Counted from the first letter of the stretch, positions 8,527 through 17,042 are shown. The stretch is 64,000 bases of DNA from Accumulibacter sp036625275 (GCF_036625275.1 NZ_JAZKUD010000007.1:1-64000), one strand, 5' to 3'. A program made the numbers and translations. The notes: generated from the sequence alone by a model not told the origin.

Positions 8527-9600
8527 TCAAGGCGCGACCGCACCCAGCGGAATCTTCGACGCCGCGTGCGCGACCTCGCGCACGAAGCGTGGCACCAGAT
8601 AGCCCGGCAAACGCGCGCGTAAGGCTTCGTGCAGGCCACGCACGCTTTGCTCGGCGACTTCGAAGTGCGCGGCGCCTTGCACGTGATCGAGCAGATGCAG
8701 GTAATACGGCAGCACGCCGATGGCGAACAGGCGCTCCGACAGATCTGCAAGCACCTCCACATCGTCATTGATTCCCGCCAGCAGCACGGTCTGGTTGAGC
8801 AGCGCAATCCCGGCATGGCGCAAGGGTTTGAGTGCGGCGGCCACCGAATCATCAAGTTCCTGCGCATGATTGACATGCAGCACCAGGCTCACCTGAAGAC
8901 GGGTATCGGTCAACAGGCTGAGCAGCGCGGGGGTGATGCGCTGTGGGATCACCACCGGCAGGCGGCTGTGAATGCGCAGACGGCGGACCTGCGGGATCGC
9001 CTCGATCTGGCCGAACATCCACTGCAAATGGCGATCCGCCACCGCCAGCGGATCGCCACCCGACAGGATCACTTCGCTGATCGACTGATCGCGGCGGATG
9101 TAGTCGAAGGCCTGCGACCAGTCCGCGCGCGACGCCTGTCTTGCCGCGTAGGGGAAGTGGCGGCGGAAACAATAGCGGCAATGGATGCCGCAATGGCCGG
9201 TCACGATCAACAGCACGCGTCCGTGGAACTTGTGAATCAGCCCCGGCACCTTGTTGGCTTCGGCCTCTGCCAGTGGGTCGCAGCCAAAGCCGGGTTGCGG
9301 CGTGCTTTCGGCGATCAGCGGTAGCACCTGCCTGAGCAGTGGATCGTCAGGCGTCGCCGGCTGCATGCGTGCGACGAAAGCGCGCGGCACCCGCAGGGAG
9401 AAGGACTGACGACGGTCGATGGCCAGCGCCTGTGGCGAAAGGTCGAGCAGCTTCAACAACTCGTCGCCATCGCGGATGACCGTCTGCAGCGCCCGTTGCC
9501 AGGACTCGGTCTGCTCATCGGGTGTGAATGAAAGTGTCGGGAGGTCCCGACAGGCTCCCCTCCCCCCTCGCGAGGGAGGGGTCGGGGGAGAGGGGACCAT
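8527..9600 (-). CDS. epmB: EF-P (R)-beta-lysylation protein EpmB, lysine 2,3-aminomutase type
   Basis: EpmB is a radical-SAM/PLP enzyme that turns (S)-alpha-lysine into (R)-beta-lysine for elongation factor P. The radical-SAM cluster is CGIHCRYC, preceded by LLIVTGHCG; FRRHFPYA and LSGGDPL follow. The lysine 2,3-aminomutase-like region ends with LPYYLHLLDHVQGAAHF. The body from ESWQRALQTVIRDGDELLKLL onward aligns with E. coli EpmB from its tenth residue. The N-terminus is uncertain. The only in-frame ATG near it (9600) lies inside an intergenic repeat and would add about 25 foreign residues (MVPSPPTPPSRGG...). The open frame continues to 9864 but that stretch is repeat sequence. Divergent from efp and epmA, its functional partners. 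Confidence 0.88.
   Translation of the reverse strand: MVPSPPTPPSRGGRGACRDLPTLSFTPDEQTESWQRALQTVIRDGDELLKLLDLSPQALAIDRRQSFSLRVPRAFVARMQPATPDDPLLRQVLPLIAESTPQPGFGCDPLAEAEANKVPGLIHKFHGRVLLIVTGHCGIHCRYCFRRHFPYAARQASRADWSQAFDYIRRDQSISEVILSGGDPLAVADRHLQWMFGQIEAIPQVRRLRIHSRLPVVIPQRITPALLSLLTDTRLQVSLVLHVNHAQELDDSVAAALKPLRHAGIALLNQTVLLAGINDDVEVLADLSERLFAIGVLPYYLHLLDHVQGAAHFEVAEQSVRGLHEALRARLPGYLVPRFVREVAHAASKIPLGAVAP
9549..9600. repeat. CCCTCTCCC-type palindromic intergenic repeat
   Basis: A GC-rich palindrome (cccctccccc ctcgcgaggg aggggtcggg ggagagggg pattern) that would fold into a long hairpin. The same kind of element is seen at 53962-53998 and, in part, at 9679-9702. It overlaps the apparent 5' end of epmB and provides its only in-frame ATG. 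Confidence 0.75.
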
Positions 9601-9941
9601 GCCCTCGCAGAAGCCAACAGGGCCGACTGACGGCTCTGGCGATAGATTTCGCAAGGATTCGACGGATTCGTGTGCAACCATGGCCCCCTCTCCCCAACCC
9701 CTTCCACGACCCGCGCTGCATCGCGGGCCGGCTGCGGCGGCGCGGAGCAGTGCTCCGCGGAACCCCGCCTTCGTTCCCGCAAGGGGGAAGGCGATCACCG
9801 ATGTCAACACCTCTCCATCGAACCAAGGACTTCGACCAACACTTTCATTCGCACCCCTGCGCATCCTCGCCCTGCCATTTTTCAGGGCTTCGCGCTATCA
9901 TGGCGCCCTTCATTTTTATCGACGATCTCACGAGGGATGCA
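9601..9941. other. Repeat-filled divergent region between epmB and efp
   Basis: No gene is supported here, although long frames run through it. It holds part of a CCCTCTCCC repeat (9679-9702) and a second repeat at 9717-9790 that recurs at 14814-14880. The efp promoter should lie in the last 60 bases; a TATCAT hexamer at 9895-9900 is a possible -10. Confidence 0.6.
9717..9790. repeat. Dispersed repeat with cgcggagcagtgctccgcg palindrome, copy A
   Basis: This stretch (gcatcgcgggccgg..., the near-palindrome around gcgcggagcagtgctccgcg, then aaccccgccttcgttcccgc) is nearly the same as 14814-14880. It reads into neighbouring frames as AGFRGALLR or similar, a shadow and not a protein. Probably a mobile non-coding repeat family of this genome. 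Confidence 0.8.
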
Positions 9942-10511
9942 ATGGCGAGCTATTCTACCAACGAATTCAAATCGGGTTTGAAGGTCATGCTGGACGGTGA
10001 CCCCTGCATGATCCTCGAAAACGAATTCGTCAAACCCGGCAAGGGTCAGGCCTTCAACCGCGTCAAACTGCGCAACCTGAAAACCAACCGCGTTTCGGAA
10101 AAGACTTTCAAGTCCGGCGATTCCCTGGAAAGCGCCGACGTCTTTGACTGTGAAATGCAATATCTCTACAACGACGGCGATTTTCATCATTTCATGGAAC
10201 CGGAAAACTTCGAGCAGCATCAGGCCAGCAACAGCACCGTCGGTGACGCTGCCCTCTGGCTCAAGGAACAGGACCTGTGCACCGTGACGCTGTACAACGG
10301 CACCCCGCTGGCCGTGACCCCGCTCAACTTCGTCGAACTGGAAGTCGTCGAAACCGAGCCCGGCGTCCGTGGCGACACCGCCACCGGCGGCAACAAACCG
10401 GCGCGCCTGTCCACCGGCGCAACGGTCAAGGTGCCGCTGTTCGTCAACCAGGGCGAAATCATCCGATGCGATACGCGCTCGGGTGAATATGTGTCGCGCG
10501 TGAAAGGGTAA
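9942..10511 (+). CDS. efp: Translation elongation factor P
   Basis: EF-P binds stalled ribosomes between the P and E sites and restores peptide bond formation at polyproline stretches. The 189-residue product has the three-domain KOW/OB/OB layout and usual length. The loop that carries the modified lysine reads KPGKGQAFNRVK, with Lys near residue 34, so beta-lysylation by EpmA/EpmB is expected; both modifying genes are adjacent. I choose the ATG at 9942, with MASYSTNEFKSGLK matching other EF-P starts; the frame is open further upstream through repeats. epmA follows in the same direction after 41 bases. Confidence 0.96.
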   Translation: MASYSTNEFKSGLKVMLDGDPCMILENEFVKPGKGQAFNRVKLRNLKTNRVSEKTFKSGDSLESADVFDCEMQYLYNDGDFHHFMEPENFEQHQASNSTVGDAALWLKEQDLCTVTLYNGTPLAVTPLNFVELEVVETEPGVRGDTATGGNKPARLSTGATVKVPLFVNQGEIIRCDTRSGEYVSRVKG

Positions 10512-10552
10512 AGGCGTCATTCTGTCGCGAACGCCAACCCCCACGGACGCCG

Positions 10553-11503
10553 ATGTCAACGGAGGACTGGCGACCCGGCGCACCCCTCGAAAACCTGCGC
10601 CGTCGCGCCCAGATTCTGGCGCGGATTCGTGCCTACTTTGCGGCAGCGCAGGTCCTCGAAGTGGAAACACCGCAACTCTGCCCAACCACCGTGACCGATC
10701 CGCACCTACACAGCATGCAGGTGCCTGGCCACGGTTATCTGCAGACCTCGCCCGAATACGCGATGAAGCGCCTGCTGGCCGCGGGCAGCGGTTCGATCTA
10801 CCAGATCGCCCGCGTGTTCCGCGCCGATGAAATGGGGCGCCGGCACCACCCCGAGTTCACGATGCTCGAATGGTATCGCGTCGGTTTCACCCTGGATCAG
10901 CTCATCGACGATGTCGCTGCCCTAGCCTGCCTCGCGCTCGGTGAAACACGCTGCGTGCGCCACCGCTATCGCGACCTGTTCCGCACCCGGCTCGGCCTCG
11001 ACCCACTGCGCTGCAGCATCGACGAACTGCGTGCCGCGGCAAGACGGTATATCGACCTGGCCTTCGACGAGGCCGACCGCGACACCTGGCTGGAATTGTT
11101 GATGGGCCAGGTCATCGAACCGACCCTCGGCATCGACACGCTGAGTTTTGTCGTTGACTATCCGCCCTCGCAGGCCGCCCTTGCCCGCCTGCACCTGGAC
11201 GCCGAAGGCCAGGTCGTGGCATCGCGTTTCGAGCTGTATCACCGCGGCGTCGAACTGGCCAACGGCTATCACGAGCTGCTCGACGCCGACGAACAGCGCG
11301 CACGTTTTGCCGCCGACCTGCGCGAACGCGCGGCGCGGGGCCTGCCGGCCATCGCCATCGACGAGCCACTCCTGGCGGCGCTGAAATCCGGCCTTCCCGA
11401 TTGCAGCGGCGTCGCGCTCGGACTCGACCGCCTGTTCATGCTCGCCGTCGGCAGCGATTCGCTGCGGGAGGTGATCGCCTTTTCGCCCCCTGAGAACAGA
11501 TAA
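10553..11503 (+). CDS. epmA: EF-P--lysine ligase EpmA
   Basis: EpmA (GenX/PoxA/YjeA) resembles the catalytic core of class II lysyl-tRNA synthetase but attaches (R)-beta-lysine to a lysine of EF-P. The 316 residues lack the tRNA anticodon-binding domain, as expected. Class II motifs are visible: EVETPQL (motif 1), ARVFRADEMGRRHHPEFTML (motif 2) and GVALGLDRLFML (motif 3). It lies 41 bases after efp and is probably co-transcribed with it; epmB lies divergently on the other side. Together they form a complete EF-P modification set apart from the optional hydroxylase EpmC, which is not seen. Confidence 0.95.
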   Translation: MSTEDWRPGAPLENLRRRAQILARIRAYFAAAQVLEVETPQLCPTTVTDPHLHSMQVPGHGYLQTSPEYAMKRLLAAGSGSIYQIARVFRADEMGRRHHPEFTMLEWYRVGFTLDQLIDDVAALACLALGETRCVRHRYRDLFRTRLGLDPLRCSIDELRAAARRYIDLAFDEADRDTWLELLMGQVIEPTLGIDTLSFVVDYPPSQAALARLHLDAEGQVVASRFELYHRGVELANGYHELLDADEQRARFAADLRERAARGLPAIAIDEPLLAALKSGLPDCSGVALGLDRLFMLAVGSDSLREVIAFSPPENR

Positions 11504-11617
11504 CAAGGCTCAGGTCCGGATACTGCGCTGCCGTATGGCCAGCAGGGCAGCGCCGCTGCACAGACCAAGCGACGATACGGGCGCATCCCTTTGAATCACT
11601 GCCAGCCAGCCATCCCG

Positions 11618-11646
11618 CTGACGCACTCGACGCCCCAAGGTACAAT
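11618..11646 (+). promoter_or_regulatory. Sigma-70-like promoter for the ABM/alcohol dehydrogenase pair
   Basis: CTGACG at 11618-11623 and TACAAT at 11641-11646 are separated by 17 bases, a good match in spacing and -10 sequence. The start codon of the next gene lies 31 bases after the -10 with a gggagg ribosome site between. Confidence 0.5.
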
Positions 11647-11677
11647 ATCTTGGTTCATATTCGGGAGGCTACCAAGC

Positions 11678-11971
11678 ATGCAGGTCACACTCGTCCATGT
11701 GCGCGTCCGGCCGGAGTCGGTCGATGCCTTCATTGCTGCCACGCGCGCCAACCACGAAGCCTCGGTCGGCGAAGCGGGCAACCGGCGCTTCGATGTCCTG
11801 CAGGCGCCCGACGATCCGGCGCGCTTCATCCTCTACGAGGCCTATGCTTCGGCCGCCGACGCAGCCGCACACAAGGAGACGGCGCATTATCTCGCCTGGC
11901 GGACGGCGGTCGCCGAGATGATGGCCGAACCACGGCGGGGTGAGCCGATGAATGGGCTATTTCCCGCATGA
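11678..11971 (+). CDS. ABM-family (LsrG-like) quinol monooxygenase
   Basis: The 97-residue product is a single antibiotic-biosynthesis-monooxygenase domain: MQVTLVHVRVRPESVDAFI at the start, RFDVLQAPDDPARFILYEAY in the middle and a SAADAAAHKETAHYLAWR segment. The last two are the ferredoxin-like fold signature of small dimeric ABM proteins such as LsrG and YgiN. Substrate cannot be told from sequence; family members act on quinols or rearrange small phosphorylated sugars. The ATG at 11678 has a gggagg site 9 bases upstream and a promoter before it. Its stop overlaps the start of the next gene by four bases (ATGA), so the two are co-translated. Confidence 0.8.
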   Translation: MQVTLVHVRVRPESVDAFIAATRANHEASVGEAGNRRFDVLQAPDDPARFILYEAYASAADAAAHKETAHYLAWRTAVAEMMAEPRRGEPMNGLFPA

Positions 11972-13170
11972 GCGACGCGTTACCGGCTCTCCCGGTATTC
12001 CCCGGCTTCTCGATCGCCCGCCTGCCACGCATCGAATTCGGCAGCGGCGCCCTGGCCCGCTTGCCGGACATCGCCGCCGGCTACGGCCGCAATCTTCTGC
12101 TCGTCACCGGCCTGCGCTTCCTGGCCGAATCCGGGGCGGGCAACAGGCTGTTCGCGCAACTTGCGCAACGCGGACTGTCGTGGGAACAGGTACGGGTATC
12201 GGGTGAGCCATCGCCGGAATGGATCGATGCGACCGTCGCCGCCTGGCGGGGAAGACCCTTCGACTGCGTTGTCGGTATCGGCGGCGGCAGCGCGCTCGAT
12301 GCGGCGAAAGCGATCGCCGGACTGCTGCGGCCCGGCAACTCGGTGATGGAGCACCTCGAAGGAGTCGGCCCGGAACTGCCCTACCGGGGACCGGCGATTC
12401 CCTTGATTGCCGTTCCAACCACCGCCGGCACCGGCTCGGAAGCCACGAAAAATGCCGTGTTGAGCGTGCCCGGCCATTTCAAGAAGTCCTTCCGCGACGA
12501 CCGGCTGGTCGCCGAATGGGCAATCGTCGATCCGGATCTACTGGCCACCTGCCCGCCGGAACTGATCGCTGCCGACGGCCTCGACGCCTTCACGCAGCTC
12601 CTCGAATCCTTTGTATCGACACGCGCCAACCCGCTGACCGATGCGCTGGCCCGTTCGGGGATCATGGCTGCGCACACGGCACTGCCGGCGCTGCATCGGC
12701 AGCAGTCGGCCACGGCGCGTGCGCAGATGGCCTATGCCTCGCTGCTCTCGGGCATCTGCCTGGCACAGACCGGGCTGGGTTCGGTACATGGCCTGGCCTC
12801 GCCGCTCGGTGCCTTCTTCCCGATTCCGCACGGCGTCGTCTGCGGCACGCTGGTGGCCAGCGCGACCGCCCGCAACATTGCCGCCCTGGAGGCCCGTGAA
12901 CCGGACCACCCGGCGCTGCCGAAGTATGCCGAGGTCGGCCGTCGCTTCGCCAGGCAGAAGGGTCTCAACGGACCCGACGCACGCCGCTTTCTGGTCGACA
13001 CGCTGCGCCGCTGGGAACTGGAACTGGCACTGCCCCGCCTGTCGGCTTACGGCATCGGCCAGGCCGATCTGCCACGCATCGTCGCCGCCAGCCGCGGCGC
13101 CAGCATGAAGACCAATCCGGTCGAGCTCAGCGACGCCGAGCTGACGGAGATTCTCGCCACGCGGCTCTGA
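11968..13170 (+). CDS. Iron-containing alcohol dehydrogenase
   Basis: The 400-residue product is a group III (Fe-ADH) enzyme that oxidises alcohols or reduces aldehydes with NAD(P). The nucleotide-binding loop is VVGIGGGSALDAAKAIAG. The domain also shows VPTTAGTGSEATKNAV, and metal-binding residues lie in AADGLDAFTQLLE and SVHGLASPLGAFFPIPHG. The length is normal for the family. It overlaps the ABM gene by ATGA. A second iron-type dehydrogenase of a different subfamily (YqhD) lies 1.8 kb downstream on the other strand. The substrate is unknown; pairing with an ABM protein suggests aldehyde or quinone handling, which is inference. Confidence 0.9.
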   Translation: MSDALPALPVFPGFSIARLPRIEFGSGALARLPDIAAGYGRNLLLVTGLRFLAESGAGNRLFAQLAQRGLSWEQVRVSGEPSPEWIDATVAAWRGRPFDCVVGIGGGSALDAAKAIAGLLRPGNSVMEHLEGVGPELPYRGPAIPLIAVPTTAGTGSEATKNAVLSVPGHFKKSFRDDRLVAEWAIVDPDLLATCPPELIAADGLDAFTQLLESFVSTRANPLTDALARSGIMAAHTALPALHRQQSATARAQMAYASLLSGICLAQTGLGSVHGLASPLGAFFPIPHGVVCGTLVASATARNIAALEAREPDHPALPKYAEVGRRFARQKGLNGPDARRFLVDTLRRWELELALPRLSAYGIGQADLPRIVAASRGASMKTNPVELSDAELTEILATRL

Positions 13171-13213
13171 GCAGGGCCAGGCGGGCGGCTCCGGGCCCAG
13201 GTGATCCAGGAGT

Positions 13214-13792
13214 TTAGGACTTCGGCAGACGGCCGAGCAGAAAAAATTCGTCGTTCGGCCGCATCGAGCTCAGATTCGCCAGCCGGTTCGACATCGCAAA
13301 AAATGCGGCGACGGCGCCGATGTCCCAGATGTCGTCATCCGAGAAACCGTGCTCGCGCAGCACGGCAAAATCGGCGTCAACGATCTCGGCCGAACGCAGC
13401 GCAGTCTTCATTGCAAAATCAAGCATCGCGCGCTGCCGCGCCGTCAGGTCGGACTTGCGGTAGTTGACTGCGACCTGGTCGGCAATCAGCGGGTTCCTGG
13501 CGCGCAGGCGCAGAATGGCACCGTGTGCGACGACGCAATACTGACACTGGTTGGCGCCGCTGGTGGCGACGACAATCATTTCGCGCTCGGCCTTGCTCAG
13601 ACCGCTCGGCTTCTCCATCAGCGCATCGTGGTAGGCGAAGAAAGCACGGAACTCGTCGGGGCGGTGCGCCAGGGTGAGGAAGACGTTGGGGATGAAACCG
13701 GATTTTTCCTGCACTTCGAGGATGCGTTGACGCATGTCCTCCGGCAGTTGATCGAGTTCGGGAACGGGGAAACGGCTGATTGGCGGGTTCAT
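13214..13792 (-). CDS. AhpD/CMD-family peroxidase-related protein
   Basis: The 192-residue protein carries the AhpD-like redox motif GANQCQYCVVAHG (C-x-x-C with His four residues on). It belongs to the uncharacterised peroxidase-related subfamily within carboxymuconolactone decarboxylase-like proteins. It begins MNPPISRFPVPELDQLPEDM and ends FLLGRLPKS, a typical full length. Such proteins reduce peroxides with thiols, but for this subfamily the substrate is not known. It is divergent from the dienelactone hydrolase, with 104 bases between the two starts. Confidence 0.85.
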   Translation of the reverse strand: MNPPISRFPVPELDQLPEDMRQRILEVQEKSGFIPNVFLTLAHRPDEFRAFFAYHDALMEKPSGLSKAEREMIVVATSGANQCQYCVVAHGAILRLRARNPLIADQVAVNYRKSDLTARQRAMLDFAMKTALRSAEIVDADFAVLREHGFSDDDIWDIGAVAAFFAMSNRLANLSSMRPNDEFFLLGRLPKS

Positions 13793-13896
13793 GGCTCAGG
13801 AACAGGCTCCAGGTGAAGGGATCATCGGCTGCATGGCAGCGGGTCTCGGATCGTGGCATCATACACAAAATCCACATCGATCAGAGGAGACCCACC

Positions 13897-14775
13897 ATGA
13901 ATCACCGCAGCGATTTCGACAGCCTGGTTCCTGCCCTCCCCTGCAGCCGCCGGCAGTTCATGGTCAGCGCCCTGGGTGCCGGTTTTGCACTGGCCGTGCA
14001 GCCGGTCGTCGCACAGACGGTGATCACGACCGACAGCGTCGGCCTCAGCGTCGGCGAGATCAAGGTGGCGACCGGCGACGGCGAAATGCCGGCGTATCGC
14101 GCGCAGCCCGCGAGCGGCGGCAACTGGCCGATCCTCCTGGTGGTGCAGGAGATATTCGGCGTTCATGATCACATCAAGGACGTCTGCCGCCGTCTCGCCA
14201 AGCTCGGCTACCTTGCCATCGCCCCCGAACTCTACGCACGCCAGGGCGACCCGCGCCAGTACAGCAGCATCGAGGAGGTGCTCGGCAAGATCGTCGGAAA
14301 GGTTCCCGATGCACAGGTGATGGCCGACCTCGACGCCTGTGTGGCCTGGGCCGCGGCACATGGCGGCAATGCTGCCCGCCTCGGGATCACCGGTTTCTGC
14401 TGGGGCGGTCGCATCACCTGGCTGTACGCGGCGCACAATCCGCAGCTCAAGGCCGGCGTCGCCTGGTATGGCCGGATCGTCGGCGTGCCCAGCGAACTCA
14501 ACCCGCGACACCCGATTGACATCGCCGGCAAGCTGTACGCGCCGGTGCTGGGACTCTATGGCGGACTCGACCAGGGGATCCCGCTCGACAGCGTCGAGAA
14601 GATGCGCAAGGCCCTCGCCGAATCGGTTAATCCGGCCAGCAAGGCCTCGATGATCCATGTCTATGACCAGGCGCCGCACGCTTTCCACGCCGATTACCGG
14701 CCGAGTTACCGCAAGACCGAGGCTGACGACGGCTGGCGTCGCCTGCAAGCCTGGTTCAGGCAGAACGGCGTTTGA
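13897..14775 (+). CDS. Dienelactone hydrolase-family protein with Tat signal
   Basis: An alpha/beta hydrolase of about 292 residues. The nucleophile motif is GFCWGG (Cys), with an Asp in LYGGLDQGIP and a His in APHAFHADYRP, giving the Cys-Asp-His triad of dienelactone hydrolases. The N-terminus has SRRQFMVSALGAGFALAVQP, a twin-arginine signal, so export to the periplasm is expected. The ATG at 13897 is preceded by agaggag and starts the Tat signal; the longer open frame from 13780 is discarded. The natural substrate is unknown. Other exported members of the family act on esters or lactones. Confidence 0.87.
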   Translation: MNHRSDFDSLVPALPCSRRQFMVSALGAGFALAVQPVVAQTVITTDSVGLSVGEIKVATGDGEMPAYRAQPASGGNWPILLVVQEIFGVHDHIKDVCRRLAKLGYLAIAPELYARQGDPRQYSSIEEVLGKIVGKVPDAQVMADLDACVAWAAAHGGNAARLGITGFCWGGRITWLYAAHNPQLKAGVAWYGRIVGVPSELNPRHPIDIAGKLYAPVLGLYGGLDQGIPLDSVEKMRKALAESVNPASKASMIHVYDQAPHAFHADYRPSYRKTEADDGWRRLQAWFRQNGV

Positions 14776-14813
14776 ACCACCCATCAAAGCCTGGCCATTC
14801 AAGGGTCACTTTG

Positions 14814-14880
14814 TGCATCGCGGGCCGGTGGCGGCGCGGAGCAGTGCTCCGCGAAACCCCGCCTTCGTTCCCGCGAGGGG
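14814..14880. repeat. Dispersed repeat with cgcggagcagtgctccgcg palindrome, copy B
   Basis: Nearly identical to 9717-9790, in the same orientation. It lies between the dienelactone hydrolase and yqhD genes, which converge here. The following bases (cattttcatccacatccgg, about 14907) also resemble sequence near the first copy (9524-9541 on the other strand and 9838-9856), so the repeat unit may be longer. Confidence 0.8.
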
Positions 14881-14958
14881 AGAGAGACCTGTCGTTACCT
14901 CCCAACATTTTCATCCACATCCGGCGGACCGGGCCGCCGGGCACTTGTCACATACCAT

Positions 14959-16107
14959 TCAGATAGCCAGTTGATAGACCTGCTGCGCGCGCGCGATGTC
15001 GAAATCGTGATGCTCACCCAGCGCGACCATGCCATGCCGCTTGAGTTGTGCCAACAGGGCCGGGATCGCCTCGGTACCGATGCCGTACGCCGAAAGGCGC
15101 GTGGCGACCTGCAAGGACTCGAAGAACTGCCGGGTGTTCGCGATTGCCTGATCGATGCGCCCATCCTCCGTGCCCGCATGCAATCCCCAGACGCGATCGG
15201 CGTACTGCAGCAGCTTCTCGCGCTTTGCCTGGCGACGGACCTGCAGCATTGCCGGCAGCACCACGGCCAGGGTCTGGGCGTGGTCCAGCCCGTGCAGTAC
15301 CGTGATCTCGTGACCGAGCATGTGCGTCGCCCAATCCTGTGGCACCCCGGCACCGATCAGGCCGTTGATGGCCAACGTGGCTGTCCACATCAGGTTGGCG
15401 CGTACGGCGTAGTTCTCCGGTTCCTGCAATGCGCGCGGGCCTTCCTCGACGAGCGTCAGCAGCAGGCCCTCGGCGAAACGGTCCTGTACCTTGGCGTCCA
15501 CCGGATAAGTGAGGTACTGCTCGATGATGTGCACGAAAGCGTCGATCACGCCGTTGGCGACCTGCCGCGGTGGCAGGGTGAAGGTCTTGCTCGGGTCGAG
15601 AACCGAGAAGCGCGGAAACAGCCGCTTGTGATGGAAGGCAAGCTTGCTGGTACCCCGGGTCACCACGGCGCCGTTATTCATTTCCGATCCGGTTGCCGAA
15701 AGCGTCAGGACGCTGCCGAAAGCAATCGCGCTGTTTACTGCAGCATGCCTGGCCAGGATCTCCCAGGGGTCGCTGTCAAACGGGACGGCGGCGGCGATGA
15801 ACTTGGTACCATCGATGACCGAACCGCCGCCCACGGCGAGCAGAAAATCGACGCGCTCGCAACGCGCAAGTTCGACCGCTCGCATCAGTGTTTCATAGGT
15901 CGGGTTAGGCTCGATGCCTGCAAACTCGAAGACCGTAAAGTTCTTGAGCGCAGTCTTCACTTCATCAAGCGTGCCGGTTCTCACGACGCTGCCACCACCG
16001 TAGGTGATCAGGACGCGAGCGCCAATGGGAATCTCGTGCCGTATCTCGGCGATGCGACCGCGGCCGAAGAGGATGCGTGTCGGATTATGGAAAGTGAAAT
16101 TCTGCAT
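14959..16107 (-). CDS. yqhD: YqhD-type NADPH-dependent aldehyde reductase
   Basis: The product of about 382 residues is close throughout to E. coli YqhD, which reduces short-chain and lipid-peroxidation aldehydes with NADPH. The start MQNFTFHNPTRILFGRG, cofactor loop LLAVGGGSVIDGTKFIA, metal-site region MLGHEITVLHGLDHAQTLA and the ending GEHHDFDIARAQQVYQLA all match. I choose the ATG at 16107; the frame allows seven more residues upstream. Together with the second Fe-ADH and the AhpD-like protein it suggests a local set of carbonyl and oxidative stress enzymes, each apparently transcribed separately. Confidence 0.92.
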   Translation of the reverse strand: MQNFTFHNPTRILFGRGRIAEIRHEIPIGARVLITYGGGSVVRTGTLDEVKTALKNFTVFEFAGIEPNPTYETLMRAVELARCERVDFLLAVGGGSVIDGTKFIAAAVPFDSDPWEILARHAAVNSAIAFGSVLTLSATGSEMNNGAVVTRGTSKLAFHHKRLFPRFSVLDPSKTFTLPPRQVANGVIDAFVHIIEQYLTYPVDAKVQDRFAEGLLLTLVEEGPRALQEPENYAVRANLMWTATLAINGLIGAGVPQDWATHMLGHEITVLHGLDHAQTLAVVLPAMLQVRRQAKREKLLQYADRVWGLHAGTEDGRIDQAIANTRQFFESLQVATRLSAYGIGTEAIPALLAQLKRHGMVALGEHHDFDIARAQQVYQLAI

Positions 16108-16220
16108 GGATCCGTCCTTGTATTTCACAAAGGCGCTTTACCCGTCAGCAGGGACGCGCAATTCACCAGGAAGGAGCGGGTCTTCTGGGCGTCCGGCGGC
16201 GCGAGGCGTGCGGGGGCTGG

Positions 16221-17042
16221 TCATCGGTGGGGATTGGCGGAACGCCCCGCCGGGGGGGCTGCGGCCATCCGACAGCGCAGCGTTTCGAACAGGCAGATGG
16301 CGGCGGCGGCGGCAACGTTCAATGACTCGGTGGCGCCGGGCATCGGAATATGCAATTGCCGGTCAGTCGCAGCCAGCACGGCAGGTCTGACACCGAGACC
16401 CTCGCTGCCAAAGACCCAGGCCAGCGATCCTGGCAGACTGGCCGAATACAGACTGACCGACGCAGCGAGCGTGGTGGCAACGGATTGCCCGCGATAGGCA
16501 GCAAGAAACTCGGGAAGGTCGCTGTCTTCGTGAATATCGAGCTGAAAATGTGCGCCCATCGCGGCTCGCAGCGTCTTTGGCGACCAGGCCTGTGCGCAAT
16601 CGATCGACAGCAGGACCTGGCGAAACCCCGCGGCAGCGGCACTGCGCAGGATTGAACCGACATTGCCGGGATCCTGAACGCCATCGAGCAATACCGTATC
16701 GGCCGCGTAGTCGAGCTTGCGCGCCGCCACAGGCAGCGGAACGACGGCCATGATGCCGCTCGGGGTGTCGACTGTCGAGAGTTCGCCGAACAGCGCGTCG
16801 GAAAGCAGGGTTACCGTCCGTGCAGATCGGCCTCGTTCCAGGTATCTGGCAATCTCCGGCCGACCGGTGCCGCTATCGCTGACCAGGATTTCTTCCGGGA
16901 TGCCACAGTGACAGTCGTAGGTTTCGATCAGATGCATGCCGTCAAGCAGCACGCGACCACTCTTGCGTCGCCCACGGCCACTCTCGCAGAGTTTCCTGAG
17001 CGACTGGTAATGCGGATTGCTCCGTGCGACGATGCGTCTCAC
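16221..17042 (-). CDS. TrmH-family (SPOUT) RNA 2'-O-methyltransferase
   Basis: The 273-residue protein has an N-terminal L30e-like substrate-binding domain (HYQSLRKLCESGRGRRKSG, LLDGMHLIETY) and a C-terminal SPOUT methyltransferase domain. SPOUT motif 1 is DPGNVGSILRSAAAAGF, motif 2 is VFGSEGLGV and motif 3 is IPMPGATESLNVAAAAAICL, which together form the trefoil-knot S-adenosylmethionine site. It probably methylates a ribose in rRNA or tRNA; which one cannot be read from sequence. The start overlaps the stop of rnhB by four bases (ATGA), placing it at the end of the large operon. Confidence 0.9.
   Translation of the reverse strand: MRRIVARSNPHYQSLRKLCESGRGRRKSGRVLLDGMHLIETYDCHCGIPEEILVSDSGTGRPEIARYLERGRSARTVTLLSDALFGELSTVDTPSGIMAVVPLPVAARKLDYAADTVLLDGVQDPGNVGSILRSAAAAGFRQVLLSIDCAQAWSPKTLRAAMGAHFQLDIHEDSDLPEFLAAYRGQSVATTLAASVSLYSASLPGSLAWVFGSEGLGVRPAVLAATDRQLHIPMPGATESLNVAAAAAICLFETLRCRMAAAPPAGRSANPHR

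Noticed and set aside
9601..9864. Long N-terminal extension of EpmB
   Set aside because: The encoded residues come from dispersed intergenic repeats, and other EpmB proteins begin near the residue where homology starts.
14971..16497. A 508-codon open frame on the plus strand
   Set aside because: It is antisense to yqhD and the TrmH-family gene, both with clear catalytic motifs.
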